64,000 nucleotides of DNA from Paralvinella palmiformis (GCA_025642065.1 JAODUP010000553.1:209212-273211); one strand, 5' to 3'. Numbered from the stretch's first letter, positions 11,430-22,559 are shown. Numbers and translations are program-made. The notes: a model not told the origin generated them from the letters alone.

Positions 11430-14400
11430 ATGGATTTTAGAATCTGTCTAATACGCTAATACGTCTCTTCTATTATAAATTGCGAATCCGCAAGTAGAGG
11501 ATTATGTGCTAGCATGGTGTCATCTTTTTGTGTCAGAACTACTGGGACATACTAAAAACACCAAGGAAAAGTTCTGCAATAAAGCAAAATCTATTAAATA
11601 GCCAACTGATAGAACACTTTATGACACCGAAATAATAATAATAATAATAATAATAATACCGACAAAAGAACAATTTTAATTTGGAGCAAACATTCGCGAA
11701 CTCTAGCGAACCTACACTTGTTAGGTACCTACCACTAACCCAAATGGCAGCCAATAAGAAGCCTTAATCCCATTATACATTTAGCAACGTGTTTTCATTT
11801 TTCACGCACTCTCATTGGTCCATTATTTACATGACGTTGTCAGCGACGGTTTGAGAAAGCGATCCGGTCACTAAGATGTCATTCTATTAGCCCGTAACTT
11901 AATCATCTTACCTGGCGTCTTCATCATCCCACATGTCGTCGCAAATCGTACCCCAGACGCCATTCACGTAGACGAGCACCACACCGGAAGTGTCATTACC
12001 CCGGTAGAGTTTTACCCGCTGACTTCGTTCGTCCGGATCTGATTGGCTGAATAGAAATCCAGTAACTCCGAGAAAACCTGAAAAGACAATTTTAATAAAA
12101 ATGGCCGAACTGGCTGTTATTTTACGTGGCGTAGCTACCTCAAATGGGGGAGACCTGCCAGTTGCCTGGTTGGATGGTGATGATGGTTGATGATTGATGT
12201 TTTACGGCCACTTTTGTGCACATGGTAGGCTAAATGGACCGAGCGACCCCCAAAGGTAATGAAACGAAGTCAAAGGTGAAACAACCTTCAGATATGACCA
12301 CGCCGAGATTCGAGCACGGGTGGTTGTGATCTATGGTCCAACACGCTACCGCTAGACCACGGAGGGGCCTGTTTGGACGAGAAATTCTTCCTAATGTAGT
12401 ACCACGGCCGGCCAGGATTCGAACCTCGGACCTCCCGCATATCATGACCACAGGTAAGAAAGTCCCACGCTCTTACCCACTATGGCCATAGAGGCAGCAT
12501 AATTTTGACTCATCCGGTGAACGCATGAACGTGACTGCAAATATATCAATGCTTTTCCTTCGTATTCTTTGTCACCACGTTGGAGTAATATGTCTTTAAA
12601 TGTCAATTAACTAGATAGTATACGAAATATTTTGTGTGTCAACGACCTAGACCTTATTATCATTACGTCACGGGTTCAATTAATCGATTGTAAACATTTC
12701 TTATTTAGTTTTATAATAGGTTTAAAAAAATATATGAAATCTTATGTTCTGAAATTTGGTTTGCAGGGTTCAGATTCCTTGCCACATTCGGATGATAAAA
12801 TCTTAAATCTGATAAGCCATTGTATAGACATAATTATATAAATATGATGGGTGTTGACAGTAGGGCGATTTTAGTAGTTCCTACAAACTCGAAGAAATGC
12901 GACAAATTCCAAAACGTGTTTTTTTTCCGACAACCAACTTCTCCGACCCAATGATTCATACATCGGAGCAATACAAAATAGCATATCTTAAATAAATATA
13001 TCCCTAAATATTCACCATTTTTATTCGTAATCATAGTGTTAGTGCGCGAAACAGCACCATTCTGTGACGATACGTTTAAATTTGTGGCTTTTCCACCAAA
13101 TAGAATGAATAAAAGAATATCGGAATCTTCGGGTTTCGGAATAATAGAATGTATTCTAGATGAGGACATTTGACTGAGTTAGCCCTTTACCTTTAATGGA
13201 TAGTACGACTCGTGTATGTTTGTTTTACAGGTAAATTATACAGCAGACATCCAATGACGTGTTTTAAATGACTGGTTCAGATATAAACAAACCATTAAGT
13301 GGTGCCGGCAAATTTCCTTTGTCACCTGCCACAAAACGTCAACAGCTTGACACAGGATTCCTCTTGTGTCAAGTTGCTAAAAAATTCGGATTGTCTAAAA
13401 CTTATTCAATCCAATCCACGGTCTCCCCATGGTCTAACTGGTACCATGTGGGTTCACAGATCACTAACACATGAGTTAGAATCTTGGCGTGGGCATATCT
13501 GAAGAGTGTTTTGTATTTGACTTCGCTTCATTACCTTTGGAGGTCACGCGGCCGAATTAGCTAACCACGCGCACAAAAGTGGCCACTAAACATCAATCAT
13601 CATCATCTAACTCAAATTATTCGATTAACGGCTCAAACTTAAAGAAATTGTTTGGTGAAGAATATCCTTTTCGAATGATTCTAATAGCAGTTACTTTAAT
13701 GGTATTATTTATCCCTTTCGAATGATTCTAATAGCAGTTACTTTTCTTGGTATTATTGTTCACAGCCTTATCATTTCTATGGATGAGTGAACCTGTCTCA
13801 CACATGACAGCGGTGGAAATTTTTATTATCTTTTAAATCATTACAGGGTTTTTTACAGACATTATTTGGGTATTATTATATTACATATTATTTGTACAGC
13901 GCCTTTGACAGGCTTCGCTAGCTGTTTAAGGCGCTATTAAAATTTCAATATACATTATTATTATTATTATTAAATGTCACGAGGATGACAAAGTCAGAGC
14001 ATCTCTGACAATACTTGATCACATTCTAGATGGCCACATAATCATTGTGCCATATGAAGTCAGAACACGTGACCTATTTCATTCCCACCATACAATCGAG
14101 GAAGCCGTAATGGCTACCTTCCAGTAATTGAGATTAAAAATTTTCTTTATATCAAATTATATCAAATAGACTTCATGATTTTATATTGGAAGTTTGGGTT
14201 ATTACATAAACATTAACATGCAAAGGTGAACTGTTCCTTTAACGAGGTTTAAAAGGGCCATTACACGGTATAAGAAATTTTTATTTCTAAATTTCAATAT
14301 ACATACATACGATTTTAAAACGCATTTACAACCATATCACTTCGTAATAAATACTGCATTGTTTACAGGAAAATATTATAAACTGACACCAGAACATGAC

Positions 14401-16362
14401 GGAAGTGGGTGAAGGTGGTACAAACCGAGCGAAATATTTTTTTTATATGAAGTCAGAACATGACCTTTTTTTCCCCCAAACAAAACCAAAGGCTATTCCT
14501 TTAGAACTAAATTTTATAAATCATTTGTTAAATTGAAAGTTTGGGATTAGTCCCAAGGCTGAAGTTTCCCTTGAGGTTTAAACCCAAATTAAAGGTATAA
14601 AAAGTTAATTTTAAAATTTTAATTAAAACATAGTTTTCCCTGTTCAACCAAAACCCAAAAAAACCATTGTTTCTTAAATAAAAAACTTTTGGACCCGTGC
14701 CCAAATTTCTCGCCAATTTTGAAAAAAAGGCAAACCCAGGTCCCGAAAAACTTCCCGGTTTAAAACCGGGCCAAAAAAGGGAAAGGGGGAAAAAAAACTG
14801 CTAAAATATGGTTTATAAACATGATGAATTCTTGTTGTTTGGCGTTGGTTGCATAAGCCGTTGGCGTGTAAGTAATACAAAAGGAATATCTTTTCATCGG
14901 TAAGTATTAGGAATACATTTAAAATAACCGAGGGGGAATTTAAGCTGAACTATTATTATATTTAGCCTATTCAACAATACCCGGGCCGTCTTTGGCGTTT
15001 GATCCCAACTAAACTAGATCTACGGACTTGCATAAAACGACATTTACATATTTGTTGGCAAATAATAGGACAGAAGTAATACAAATTCTCTGCACACACA
15101 AAACTATGATGCAAACATCACAAGAAACGTCCGTATTCATAGGTTCAAAACTCGAAGTGCAGCCGCTTCAGCGTTGCTTTTTCCCCTACCGGAAGTCAGC
15201 GCTGTTTGGTCATGGCTGTCTAATCAAACGGTCTAGTTTTCTTTCAGGTCAATGGTTTCATGTTACATTTGACAAAAATTGAATAACAAACGAAAGTCTC
15301 ACCAGCTAACATTCGGCTGTTGTCCGTATATAAAGAGGGCGCTGAATCGCCTAAATTAGCTCCGGTGGCCTAGTGGTTAAGCACCCGGCACTTGGTGCCA
15401 ACGGTCGCAGGTTCGAACCCCGCAAGAGGTCGAAACTTTTCCAGGGATTAATTTCTCGGCTCACTACATCGTGGGTGGCTGACCACGTTAAATGGCGCTG
15501 CCGTCTCCACTGAATTATTTAAAATAAAGGGGGACGTTAAAAACCCCCTGAGGACGTAAAACACTCTGGCAGTGACCACCCTCAGGGTATTTCGGCTCCA
15601 TCTTTCCGTACTGCTCCCCTGTGAGTGGTGGGGGAGGAGGTTTCTCAACCACTCCAACATAGAGGCTGTGCTGATTAAGCGACAGCCTGGGGATTCTCCC
15701 CGAACAACCAAACCAAACCAAACCTAAATTATCGCCAGTTGGTGTGAAGATGAAACCAGTGTATCCTAACAGTGGTCATTATTTGATAGTTTTGTGTTCT
15801 CAGAGAGTAATTAATGTTTGAATATTTAAATCTAGTAAGATACCAAAGCCGTTTAATGGAACTGTCCACCCACTTTGTTGTGAGCCGATAAATGAATTTC
15901 TAAAATTAATAATTAATACATGAACGGTCAAAGAACCCGGGACTCCAGGATCTAAGTATCACGGATCTTACCTCTGAACTATCAGATCTTTTATTTACCC
16001 ATTAAGTGCTAATTATACTAAATATGCAAATTGCCAAAATACTATTGAACAATATGCTAATGATGATGGTGATTGATGTTTTACGGCCACTTTTGTGCAC
16101 ATGGTAGGCTAAATGGGCCGAGCAACCCCCAGAGGTAATGAAGCGATGTCAAAGATGAAACACTCTTCAGATATGCCCACGCCGAGATTCGAATTCAGGA
16201 GGTAGTGATCTGTTGTCCAACGCGCTACCAACTAGACAACGAAGGCGCCCCAATATGCTAGTGACCAATATGCTAATGACTAATATGTTAATAACCTATA
16301 TGCTAATAAATGACCTACTTACCCGGTAGTATTAAGAAGAAGGTGACCTTTATCAGTGACAT
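9424..16362 (-). CDS. Secreted single-domain SRCR (group A) protein, three exons
   Basis: Three exons join in phase on the minus strand: 16362-16323, 12077-11912 and 9760-9424, giving 181 codons including the stop. Exon 1 gives ATG and a hydrophobic signal peptide (MSLIKVTFFLILPG) and ends at a GTAAGT donor. Exon 2 follows a pyrimidine tract plus CAG, carries RVKLYRGN and GVWGTICDDMWDDEDA, and ends at GTAAGA. Exon 3 continues with RVVCRELGLEG, then LLTDVRCDG, FECLYF, and IACDHDEDAGVIC, followed by a 35-residue charged tail and TAG. The domain has six cysteines and is split over two exons, which is the known hallmark of group A scavenger receptor cysteine-rich domains (group B has eight, in one exon). 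An AATAAA lies about 30 nt after the stop (9395-9390). Function: extracellular ligand binding is known for the family; the ligand here is unknown. Introns hold many repeats. A further C-terminal exon near 8.7 kb cannot be excluded. Confidence 0.85.
10026..10684 (+). mobile_element. Nonautonomous pogo/Tigger-type DNA element
   Basis: The left end CAGTCAGAATCCGTTAATCC is matched by the inverted right end (AGTCAGAATCTGTTAATCC read from 10683 leftward). Both ends abut TA repeats, consistent with the TA target of pogo elements. Several internal copies of ATCCGACA occur. The 660-bp interior has no transposase frame. It lies in SRCR intron 2. Confidence 0.75.
10733..11365 (+). mobile_element. 5'-truncated LINE of a second family
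   Basis: The frame gives LYKTICLSTLLYGVDYLS, IQSAQGNIMKYVCDLSK and HHSNFLQALDI, then after a +1 shift PGTLVNRIVDMGISPASLIF, DGLINSLRF and IKPWSNEYLLVKLL followed by a stop. This is the reverse-transcriptase C-terminal region of non-LTR elements in which LLYG and SHHSNLLKALNI-like motifs are conserved. It lies between (TA)n runs and directly follows the Tigger-like MITE. I do not assign a clade. Confidence 0.7.
11370..11427. repeat. (TA)n microsatellite at LINE 3' end
   Basis: TA dinucleotides directly follow the AATATTAAT tail of the LINE fragment. Confidence 0.9.
12100..12500 (-). mobile_element. Second tRNA-like SINE (host of the nested SINE-1)
   Basis: On the minus strand, 12490-12405 reads like a tRNA 5' region (TAGTGGGTAAGAGCGTGGGA for the A box, and a perfect GGTTCGAATCC B box) followed by a non-tRNA body. 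The B-box spacing is longer than in a true tRNA gene and no acceptor stem can be drawn, so it is a SINE rather than a tRNA gene. Confidence 0.55.
12174..12366 (-). mobile_element. SINE-1 copy, nested in another tRNA-like repeat
   Basis: It has the same head and body as the other family members. Imperfect direct repeats (GCCTGGTTGGA at about 12163 and GCCTGTTTGGA at about 12367) flank it. It lies in intron 1 of the SRCR gene. Confidence 0.85.
13418..13607 (+). mobile_element. SINE-1 copy, diverged
   Basis: The head is degraded and the B box altered (GAGTTAGAATC), but the body (GGGCATATCTGAAGAG, TTACCTTTGGAGGTC) and ATC tail are clear. It lies in SRCR intron 1. Confidence 0.8.
13840..13975 (+). 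mobile_element. LINE 3'-end fragment
   Basis: It matches the last 140 bp of the LINE at 41.5-43.8 kb (TTTTTTACAGACATTATTTG, GTACAGCGCCTTTGA, AAGGCGCTATT, then ATT repeats). The extreme 5' truncation is typical of LINEs. Confidence 0.8.
14440..14880. other. Homopolymer-stretched patch in SRCR intron 1
   Basis: Long A, T, C and G runs and doubled letters dominate. A start similar to 14045-14090 (ATATGAAGTCAGAACA) shows it is related to nearby sequence but distorted. No gene was seen. Confidence 0.4.
15359..15722 (+). mobile_element. SINE-2, full-length tRNA-derived element with (CCAAA)n tail
   Basis: The head carries an A box (TGGCCTAGTGGTTAAGC) and a near-consensus B box (GGTTCGAACCC). About 270 bp of unrelated body follows, then a CCAAA repeat tail. 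CCTAAATTA duplications flank it at 15350-15358 and 15723-15731. Confidence 0.85.
16060..16250 (-). mobile_element. SINE-1 copy with 10-bp target duplication
   Basis: CAATATGCTA flanks it at 16050-16059 and 16251-16260. The head is at the right and the tail at the left. It lies in SRCR intron 1, about 70 bp from exon 1. Confidence 0.85.
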
Positions 16363-16498
16363 TTCTCTAAATAAACTCGAAATCTTGTTGAAGAAGAGGA
16401 TTACTCTGAACCAATCCGTTTTTAATCCTTAAGGACAGTAGACTCGATTCGGGCTCGTCGAAAATCCTGTTTCTCGTCAGCCGAGTCGGACCAGTCCT

Positions 16499-16515
16499 AT
16501 TTTATAGTACACGTG
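16499..16515 (-). promoter_or_regulatory. Candidate core promoter of the SRCR gene: TATA box with adjoining E-box
   Basis: On the minus strand TATAAAAT occupies 16506-16499, and a palindromic CACGTG E-box lies immediately upstream (16510-16515). The start codon is about 137 nt downstream at 16362, leaving room for a start site near 16470 and an unspliced leader of about 110 nt. The position is right for the gene. That it is the promoter is inference. Confidence 0.45.
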
Positions 16516-17399
16516 ATACGTTCGGGATTGATCCGGACAGCCGAAGAGAATGGTAAAATCGGCGACAGCGTTGAGTACGGACCTGGAGATGATATGTTAA
16601 TGTTCTGAAGGATAATTAGACAGGAAGTGGTGAGGAGGGGGAGGGGGCTGGTGATAGATTATCTTTATTGGTTCATTAATAATCGGTATGGATAACCGTC
16701 CCCCCTCTCTCTCTCGCTGTGTGCGTGCGTGTGTGTGCATGCGTGCGTGTGTGTGACCTATCGGTTTAGAGTGGACCACCCTTCCCATTCGGCCACCATA
16801 GCCGACATTTTCTGAAGATATACACTGATGGCGATTTCATTGTATGTTTAAGTTCACTGTATTATTATTATTATTATTATTACTACTACTACTACCACTA
16901 AAACTTAATATATGTCATATTTCAGATTATCAAGGTTTCAAGTGTCGTGGTATTTATCTTTTATCAAGGTATCACAGCCCGTGCTGCGATTTGATTGGTA
17001 GGTGGCGTATTCTGGGTGAGTGTTCTATGGATAGATTGGCCGAACCCAGCATGCGAGGACGCCCCCTGGTGTCTGGTGTCCTGCTTATGGATAAATAGCG
17101 TGTCGGATGCCGAACTCTGCCGGTAACAGACAGTAGCCCTGTTATCTTTGTCGATGTGAGCTCAGATAACAGCGACCTGTTGCGATATAAATGCGATATG
17201 ATGCGATATGTGATATGCGATATGTGATATATCGATGAGTTGTTCGACATAACGATGATTAGATATCTGTATGATGGTTCTAAATACGATAATGATGTCA
17301 CTTGTTAGACTTGTCGGTCAACGGATGACACCAGAACCCACTGTGACCTCTTACAACTCTCAAGCGGACACTGAAATAAGGCAAAACTAAATAGCCTCA

Positions 17400-17752
17400 C
17401 TGGCCAACCGACTGACTGACTGTCTGTCTGGCTAACTGGATCACATTCTGACTGACTGACTGACTGAATAACAGACAGATAGACTGACTGATTGATTGAT
17501 TGATTGATTGATTTAATGACTGACTGACTGACTGACTGCCAGGTTGAATGACTGACTCACCGAGTTACTGACTGACTGACTGACTGTCTGGCTAACTGAA
17601 TCACTGACTGACTGATTGACTGACTGGCTGATTGAATCACCGACTAACTCACTCACTGACTCATTGACTGACCTAGCAGTTTACATCGTAACTTACTCGC
17701 TGACACATTCACTCAAATCAATCTTAAAATCTCTCTCTCTCCCTCTATCTTT

Positions 17753-17792
<40 letters not shown>

Positions 17793-17796
17793 TGTG

Positions 17797-17855
<59 letters not shown>
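17400..17855 (+). repeat. ACTG minisatellite with conserved 3' flank, then (TA)n(GT)n
   Basis: Imperfect GACT/ACTG units from 17415 to about 17690 are followed by ACATTCACTCAAATCAATCT and AAAATCTCTC, then (TA)n and (GT)n. Confidence 0.85.
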
Positions 17856-17856
<1 letters not shown>

Positions 17857-18559
17857 CAGCAGTGTGGGAGAAGGCATTAAATAGGCATCATTGGTGACAT
17901 GAACATTGCGATAGATAGCCAGTATTAAAGTTTGGCTTGCTTACGCGAGATAATGTCATTGTTTAGACAACCCTATATAGTGAATGAGATCCAATTTGAG
18001 GGTTTAAATAATCATTAACGAACGGCATAATGATTTAGTTTTCTATTAGGTTTAGAAAGCATTTTGAAAATATCTAAATGTCACAGTTAGCTTAATAAAC
18101 TTAATATGCGAAAAAGCCTGAATTTTAAGCTTACAATCCCATTGACCTGTCAAAACTGGAAAGTGTGTTTATATTCTAATTTTTGTTTAATGTGTTGGCA
18201 CTAAGGAAAGTTTTTCTGTAATCACAAACAACTAACACTAGGAAATCTCGTCATCTTTCAGTTTATGTACAGTTTCTGCAGGGATTCAGCCGAAACTGTA
18301 AATATTTCCTATTTACTCTTATTAACTATTTTTCTACGCTAACAAATTCTACGATTGTGCTCCGTGTTAATGTACATGCATGCGGACTTCTTTATTATCT
18401 GAATTACATGATGAATTTAAATTACACCGATCCGTTATGAAAGCCTAGAAATTGAAGGGGAAAATATCAGGAAGGTAAACTACAAAACAAAATATAATTC
18501 TATGTTTAAAAACAAATGCAAATAATTTGTTTTAATCATTGACATATATAATAATAATA

Positions 18560-18872
18560 TGTGACATTTTATGTAGCGCCCTATCCAGCTATATAGCAGC
18601 TCTAAGGCACTTTATAGTATTATTATTCCTGGCTCAGACCTGTTTCTACCCAGTACACTTCTCAACTACCAAGGGAGCATACAATACATGCTGGCAATAA
18701 AGGCATAAATCGTTCCTCAAACACATAGCCATCGCGTCCTGTCAGGTTCTAATTTTTTTATGGGTGAGTGAAGCAGTCGCCACATAACAGCATTGCAGCT
18801 TCCGGAGCCTCGAACCCGCGACCCCTACTGCTACGAGTCCTACGCTCAAACTAACTGCTTGATCTAACAATA
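18560..18872 (-). mobile_element. SINE-3, tRNA-derived, with LINE-like 3' hairpin
   Basis: On the minus strand the head reads GCAGTTAGTTTGAGCGTAGG with B box GGGTTCGAGGC. The 3' end carries GTGCCTTAGAGC and TAGGGCGCTAC and then ATT repeats. A relic of its middle part lies at about 13755-13815. Confidence 0.65.
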
Positions 18873-19025
18873 ATCTTAATATAATTAATCTTTCTTCTTA
18901 TATGCTTTAGCAAAAGGAGATTAATTAAAAAAAACAAAGATTTGTCATTTGTTCCTACTCCTGATGTTGATAAAAATAGCAATCACAAATGGATTTTTTA
19001 ACTTGGATAGAAAATTAAATATTTT

Positions 19026-19182
19026 TGTGCACGTGATAGGCTAAATGCGCCGAGTGACCTCCAAATGTAACAAAGCGATGTCAAAGACGAAACAACCTTC
19101 AGATATGCCCACACCGAGATTCGAACTCAGGTGGTAGTGATCTATGGTCCAATACGCTACAGCTAGACTAATGCGCCCCTTT
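19026..19182 (-). mobile_element. SINE-1 copy, tail-truncated
   Basis: Head and body are present. The sequence stops before the ATC tail. It lies just upstream of the SGNH-like ORF. Confidence 0.75.
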
Positions 19183-19204
19183 AAACCGTAAGATGCACAT
19201 CGTC

Positions 19205-20500
19205 TTTTCCGGCTGTGGAAACAACCCCCCACAGCCTGAAGAAAGCTGAATGGAAGTGGCCAGCTATAGAGAAAGCTATTCTGATTATGGGTATTGGAGG
19301 ACTTGCAGGTATTACGTCCTCTCCAAAAGAGGATATTCAAATAGAAAGTTTCCCGGGAGCCCGTTTCCAGCACTTCACGGATATACTGAAGAATGATAAA
19401 GCCAATAAGAAGGTACCGAAATTCATTATTATTAATATTGGTTTAAAAGATAGACGCTCGGACCCCGTGAAAACATCATGTCGAAATTTAATTACAACGA
19501 TGACTTGGGTACGACCGAGATTCCCAATAATTAAGATATATTTAACCGATATTAATTACTCTTCTCTGCTTTCACAAGCAGAACATTCAAACTTAAATAG
19601 AATAAATAAATCTATGACTCAATATAAAGAAGTTAACATTATACCTATATTAGATGAGAAGGTCTTCCAGACTTCTTCCAGTGATATTCATAATAATGAA
19701 TGGAGTGAATGCTATGTGACGTCACTGGTTAAGTTATTTAAACTAAATGAACCAGAAGGTCATTTTGACCACTGTTCTAACAATAATCGTAATATATTTA
19801 ATCTTTATTCTTATATGCTTTTGGAAAAAGGAGATTAATTTAATAGACAAAGTTTTGTCATTTTGTCCTTACCCCTGTAGGGACAAGTAACAATCCCAAA
19901 TGACGTTTTTAACCTGAGTAGAAATTAAAAATAAAAATATTTGTTTAGATGTTGCCATGACAACTATATTAAAACAGTAAGACGTTTGTGTCGAAATCTA
20001 ACTGGATCTCAACTGATAAAGCAATAGACCCAAATCTCCTTTAATGTATTTTAAACTTCATATCAGAAATAAAAAGCTTAACTATTCTGAAGGAAAAGAC
20101 TAATATAGACCAGTCGGAATCATTAGTGCTCAGAGATATCCGCAGAAATAAGAGTTTAGTATTTTAAAAAGCAGACAAAGGTTCAGCAACAGTGATAATG
20201 GATAAAAAGTATTATTTAGCTGAAGGTTATCGACAGCTAAATAAAACTCACCACTACAAAATTTTTTTTATTTAAACTCCTTTATTTCCTCAAACATCAG
20301 TAAAAGTTGCAGAAATATTAAATAGATTGAGAAATTCTGGTGTTATCACAGAAAAACAATTGCAATTTTTATTACCGCCAATTAATCCAAGGCCTCGGTG
20401 GTTCTATCTGCTTCCCAAAATTCATAAGGCATTTAACAGTTAAGACTATCACATGTAATGAACCAGTCATAGGGAGATATGTTTATTTCAAATGACAGGA
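19205..20500 (+). mobile_element. Penelope-like retroelement with upstream SGNH-hydrolase-like ORF, 3'-truncated
   Basis: The ORF at 19215-19838 (207 residues) has LIMGIGGLAGIT, a decayed GDS-type start, then IESFPGARFQHF, IIINIGLKDR, FPIIKIYLTDINYS and LNLNRIN-like text, ending with PILDEKVFQTSSSDIH. This resembles the SGNH-type ORFs known next to Penelope and DIRS elements in animals. After it, frames at about 20090-20430 give SLVF.KADKGSATVIMDKK, YRQLNKTHHY and PRWFYLLPKIHK, the N-terminal RT signature of Penelope-like elements. Frameshifts and stops are present, and similarity stops near 20500 before microsatellites. The catalytic Ser of SGNH is not preserved here (G-I-G instead of G-D-S). 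Confidence 0.7.
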
Positions 20501-20694
20501 GGTAGTCATCATAGGTCATAGAGTATATGGTAATAATGGTTAATAGAATATACAATAAGTAATATTACATCTAAAAATATTATATCCAAAATGCTTAATG
20601 ACGCGAAGTCAATAATTATTCCAATTAAGTTGTGTGTTTTATTTTTAAACACACACCGCCTGCCTGATATAACTGAAATCGACTCAGATTTAAA

Positions 20695-20695
<1 letters not shown>

Positions 20696-20745
<50 letters not shown>

Positions 20746-20837
20746 GCGCGCACACACACACATATTTAAACACACAGTGAGACATAACCAGAGAGAGAGA
20801 GAGAGAGATTGATAGATATACAGAAAGAGAAAGACAG

Positions 20838-20880
<43 letters not shown>

Positions 20881-20955
20881 GCGATTGAGAGAGAGCGCGC
20901 CCCTGCGAGAGAGGGAGAGATTGTGTGTGTGTGTGTTTATGTTTGTGTGTGTGTC
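20696..20955. repeat. Compound (CA)n, (CG)n, (GA)n, (TA)n, (TG)n microsatellite
   Basis: It includes a CG-alternating stretch (20732-20751), notable in so AT-rich a region. Confidence 0.9.
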
Positions 20956-21356
20956 TGTGACAGACCAATCTTCATTCAAATATGGACATGAGCAACCAGG
21001 CTAACGATTTCATCAACCGTCGATTCCCAGATCGGCCTAGATTATTAGGCTTCCCCGTCCTCTAACTCACTCCACTCGTATTCCACGGGTCCTTAGCACC
21101 ATGGGTGCCTTTCAGCCCCATTCCCAAATATGTAGGCTGAGCCATGTATTCGAAGGCCCATCGAACCTCAACCCATAACCTTTACTGACCCGTGGTACAA
21201 ATTAGGTGCTAAAGGGCCGTATGAGAGTAGAACTGTCTTGTATGGCAGATCTCCGCGGGGTTGTAAAACATGGTTGAGTGAGTACATTCAGGCAGAGGAA
21301 GGGTTGTTATAAGGTGTGAACGAAGCTCTTCTCTGCTTCGCCAGATAAGGTGTTTT

Positions 21357-21512
21357 TCATATGTCCTCCTCGATTTCGACCTGATCCCGGTTTAGCCTAA
21401 ATTCAATGTAACGTACTTCTCCACGGATCAGGAGGGTGGGCACATGGTCTGTAGTGGTGTTGATCTTGTTGTCGGCCAGAACTCGTTTCGTGTCCCCTTT
21501 TAGCTTTGACAT
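21357..21512 (-). CDS. Short unrecognised ORF, 51 residues
   Basis: The minus strand has an ATG-initiated frame rich in charged residues (MSKLKGDTKRVLADNKI, later LLIRGEVRYIEFRLNRDQ and VEIEEDI) ending in TGA. Its composition looks coding and unlike the low-complexity ORFs around it. It sits in a GC-richer island (21000-21760) next to a hAT element. I do not recognise the family. It could be an exon, or the N-terminal part of a mobile-element ORF. Confidence 0.25.
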   Translation of the reverse strand: MSKLKGDTKRVLADNKINTTTDHVPTLLIRGEVRYIEFRLNRDQVEIEEDI

Positions 21513-21758
21513 GGTTAATAAGATGATTATAGTGGAAAGGGGTACAACCTCTAGCGATGTCTATTGACATATTGACCGTGATTAGAGCAGTATCCGCACC
21601 ATCTATGACTTTGACTCAGCAGTGGTACTTTTCATGCTGGATGGCCCGTTTTTGTCCTTCATCCTCGAGCCGATATCAGTATGCAGCCTATTGCTGTGCC
21701 TACTACGCGACAGCCTGGGGTAGCAACCCAAATGTTAACAACATTCTACAGTAGACAC

Positions 21759-22115
21759 TAGAGCCCTGCATAGGTTGGAAAGCTGAATCCACACCCAATC
21801 CGCAACTACTCAAACCACACTCAACCCAGATCCAAAATTTTCAACCCAAACCAACCCGAACCCATACTGAAATGATGTTGAACCCGTGCCCAACCCATTA
21901 GTTGAAATAAAATCATAAGGGTACCTCCAATCAGTTAGAATACAATAAATGTCTTCAATAAAACATAATATCTACTGATATCCAATAGTAACAAATGTTC
22001 CGCATCATGTATCAGCAATGAAAGAAGGCAGTGTCACTGATTTAGTTTTTCTCATATCTTATACAAAATATATGTGTTGCTTGATATCGCTTGATCACGA
22101 TGGTTAGAAGTACAG

Positions 22116-22176
<61 letters not shown>

Positions 22177-22333
22177 CAAATATAAACTACTCATTAATTA
22201 ATAGCTGTAACAACCCAGACTTAAACCCAAACCCAACCCGTGACCCGAAGAAAACGTTCAACCCGCCCAACCCGGCCCACGGGTCCGGGTTGGGTTGACC
22301 CGAACGGTTTAACCCAACCCATGCAGGGCTGTG
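21759..22333 (+). mobile_element. Nonautonomous hAT element with 8-bp target duplication
   Basis: GTAGACAC flanks it at 21751-21758 and 22334-22341. The ends are imperfect inverted repeats (AGCCCTGCATAGGTTGG and AGCCCTGCATGGGTTGG), as in hAT elements. The subterminal parts are rich in CAACCC motifs, with a palindromic GGGCCGGGTTGGG-like block near the right end. A (TA)n run occupies the middle. Confidence 0.8.
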
Positions 22334-22559
22334 GTAGACACCAGAGACTTCCTAATCAGCACGACGATCGTACAAATTGATAATAATGAGATAAGGACAA
22401 TTATAGGTCATTAACAATACGCTGCTCATCTTCATTGACAGTTATTGGGTCTGTAACAAATACACTGGTGGTGATGTGAAAATATAACAACGGAACATCG
22501 GAACATCTGGATTTGTAACTATGATACCTTAAGTCTGCCTCATCCGCTAATATAGGGCT

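Noticed and set aside
12405..12490. Candidate tRNA gene with A and B boxes
   Set aside because: There is no acceptor or anticodon stem, box spacing is too long, and the sequence continues as a SINE body. All other tRNA-like heads in the window are SINEs too.
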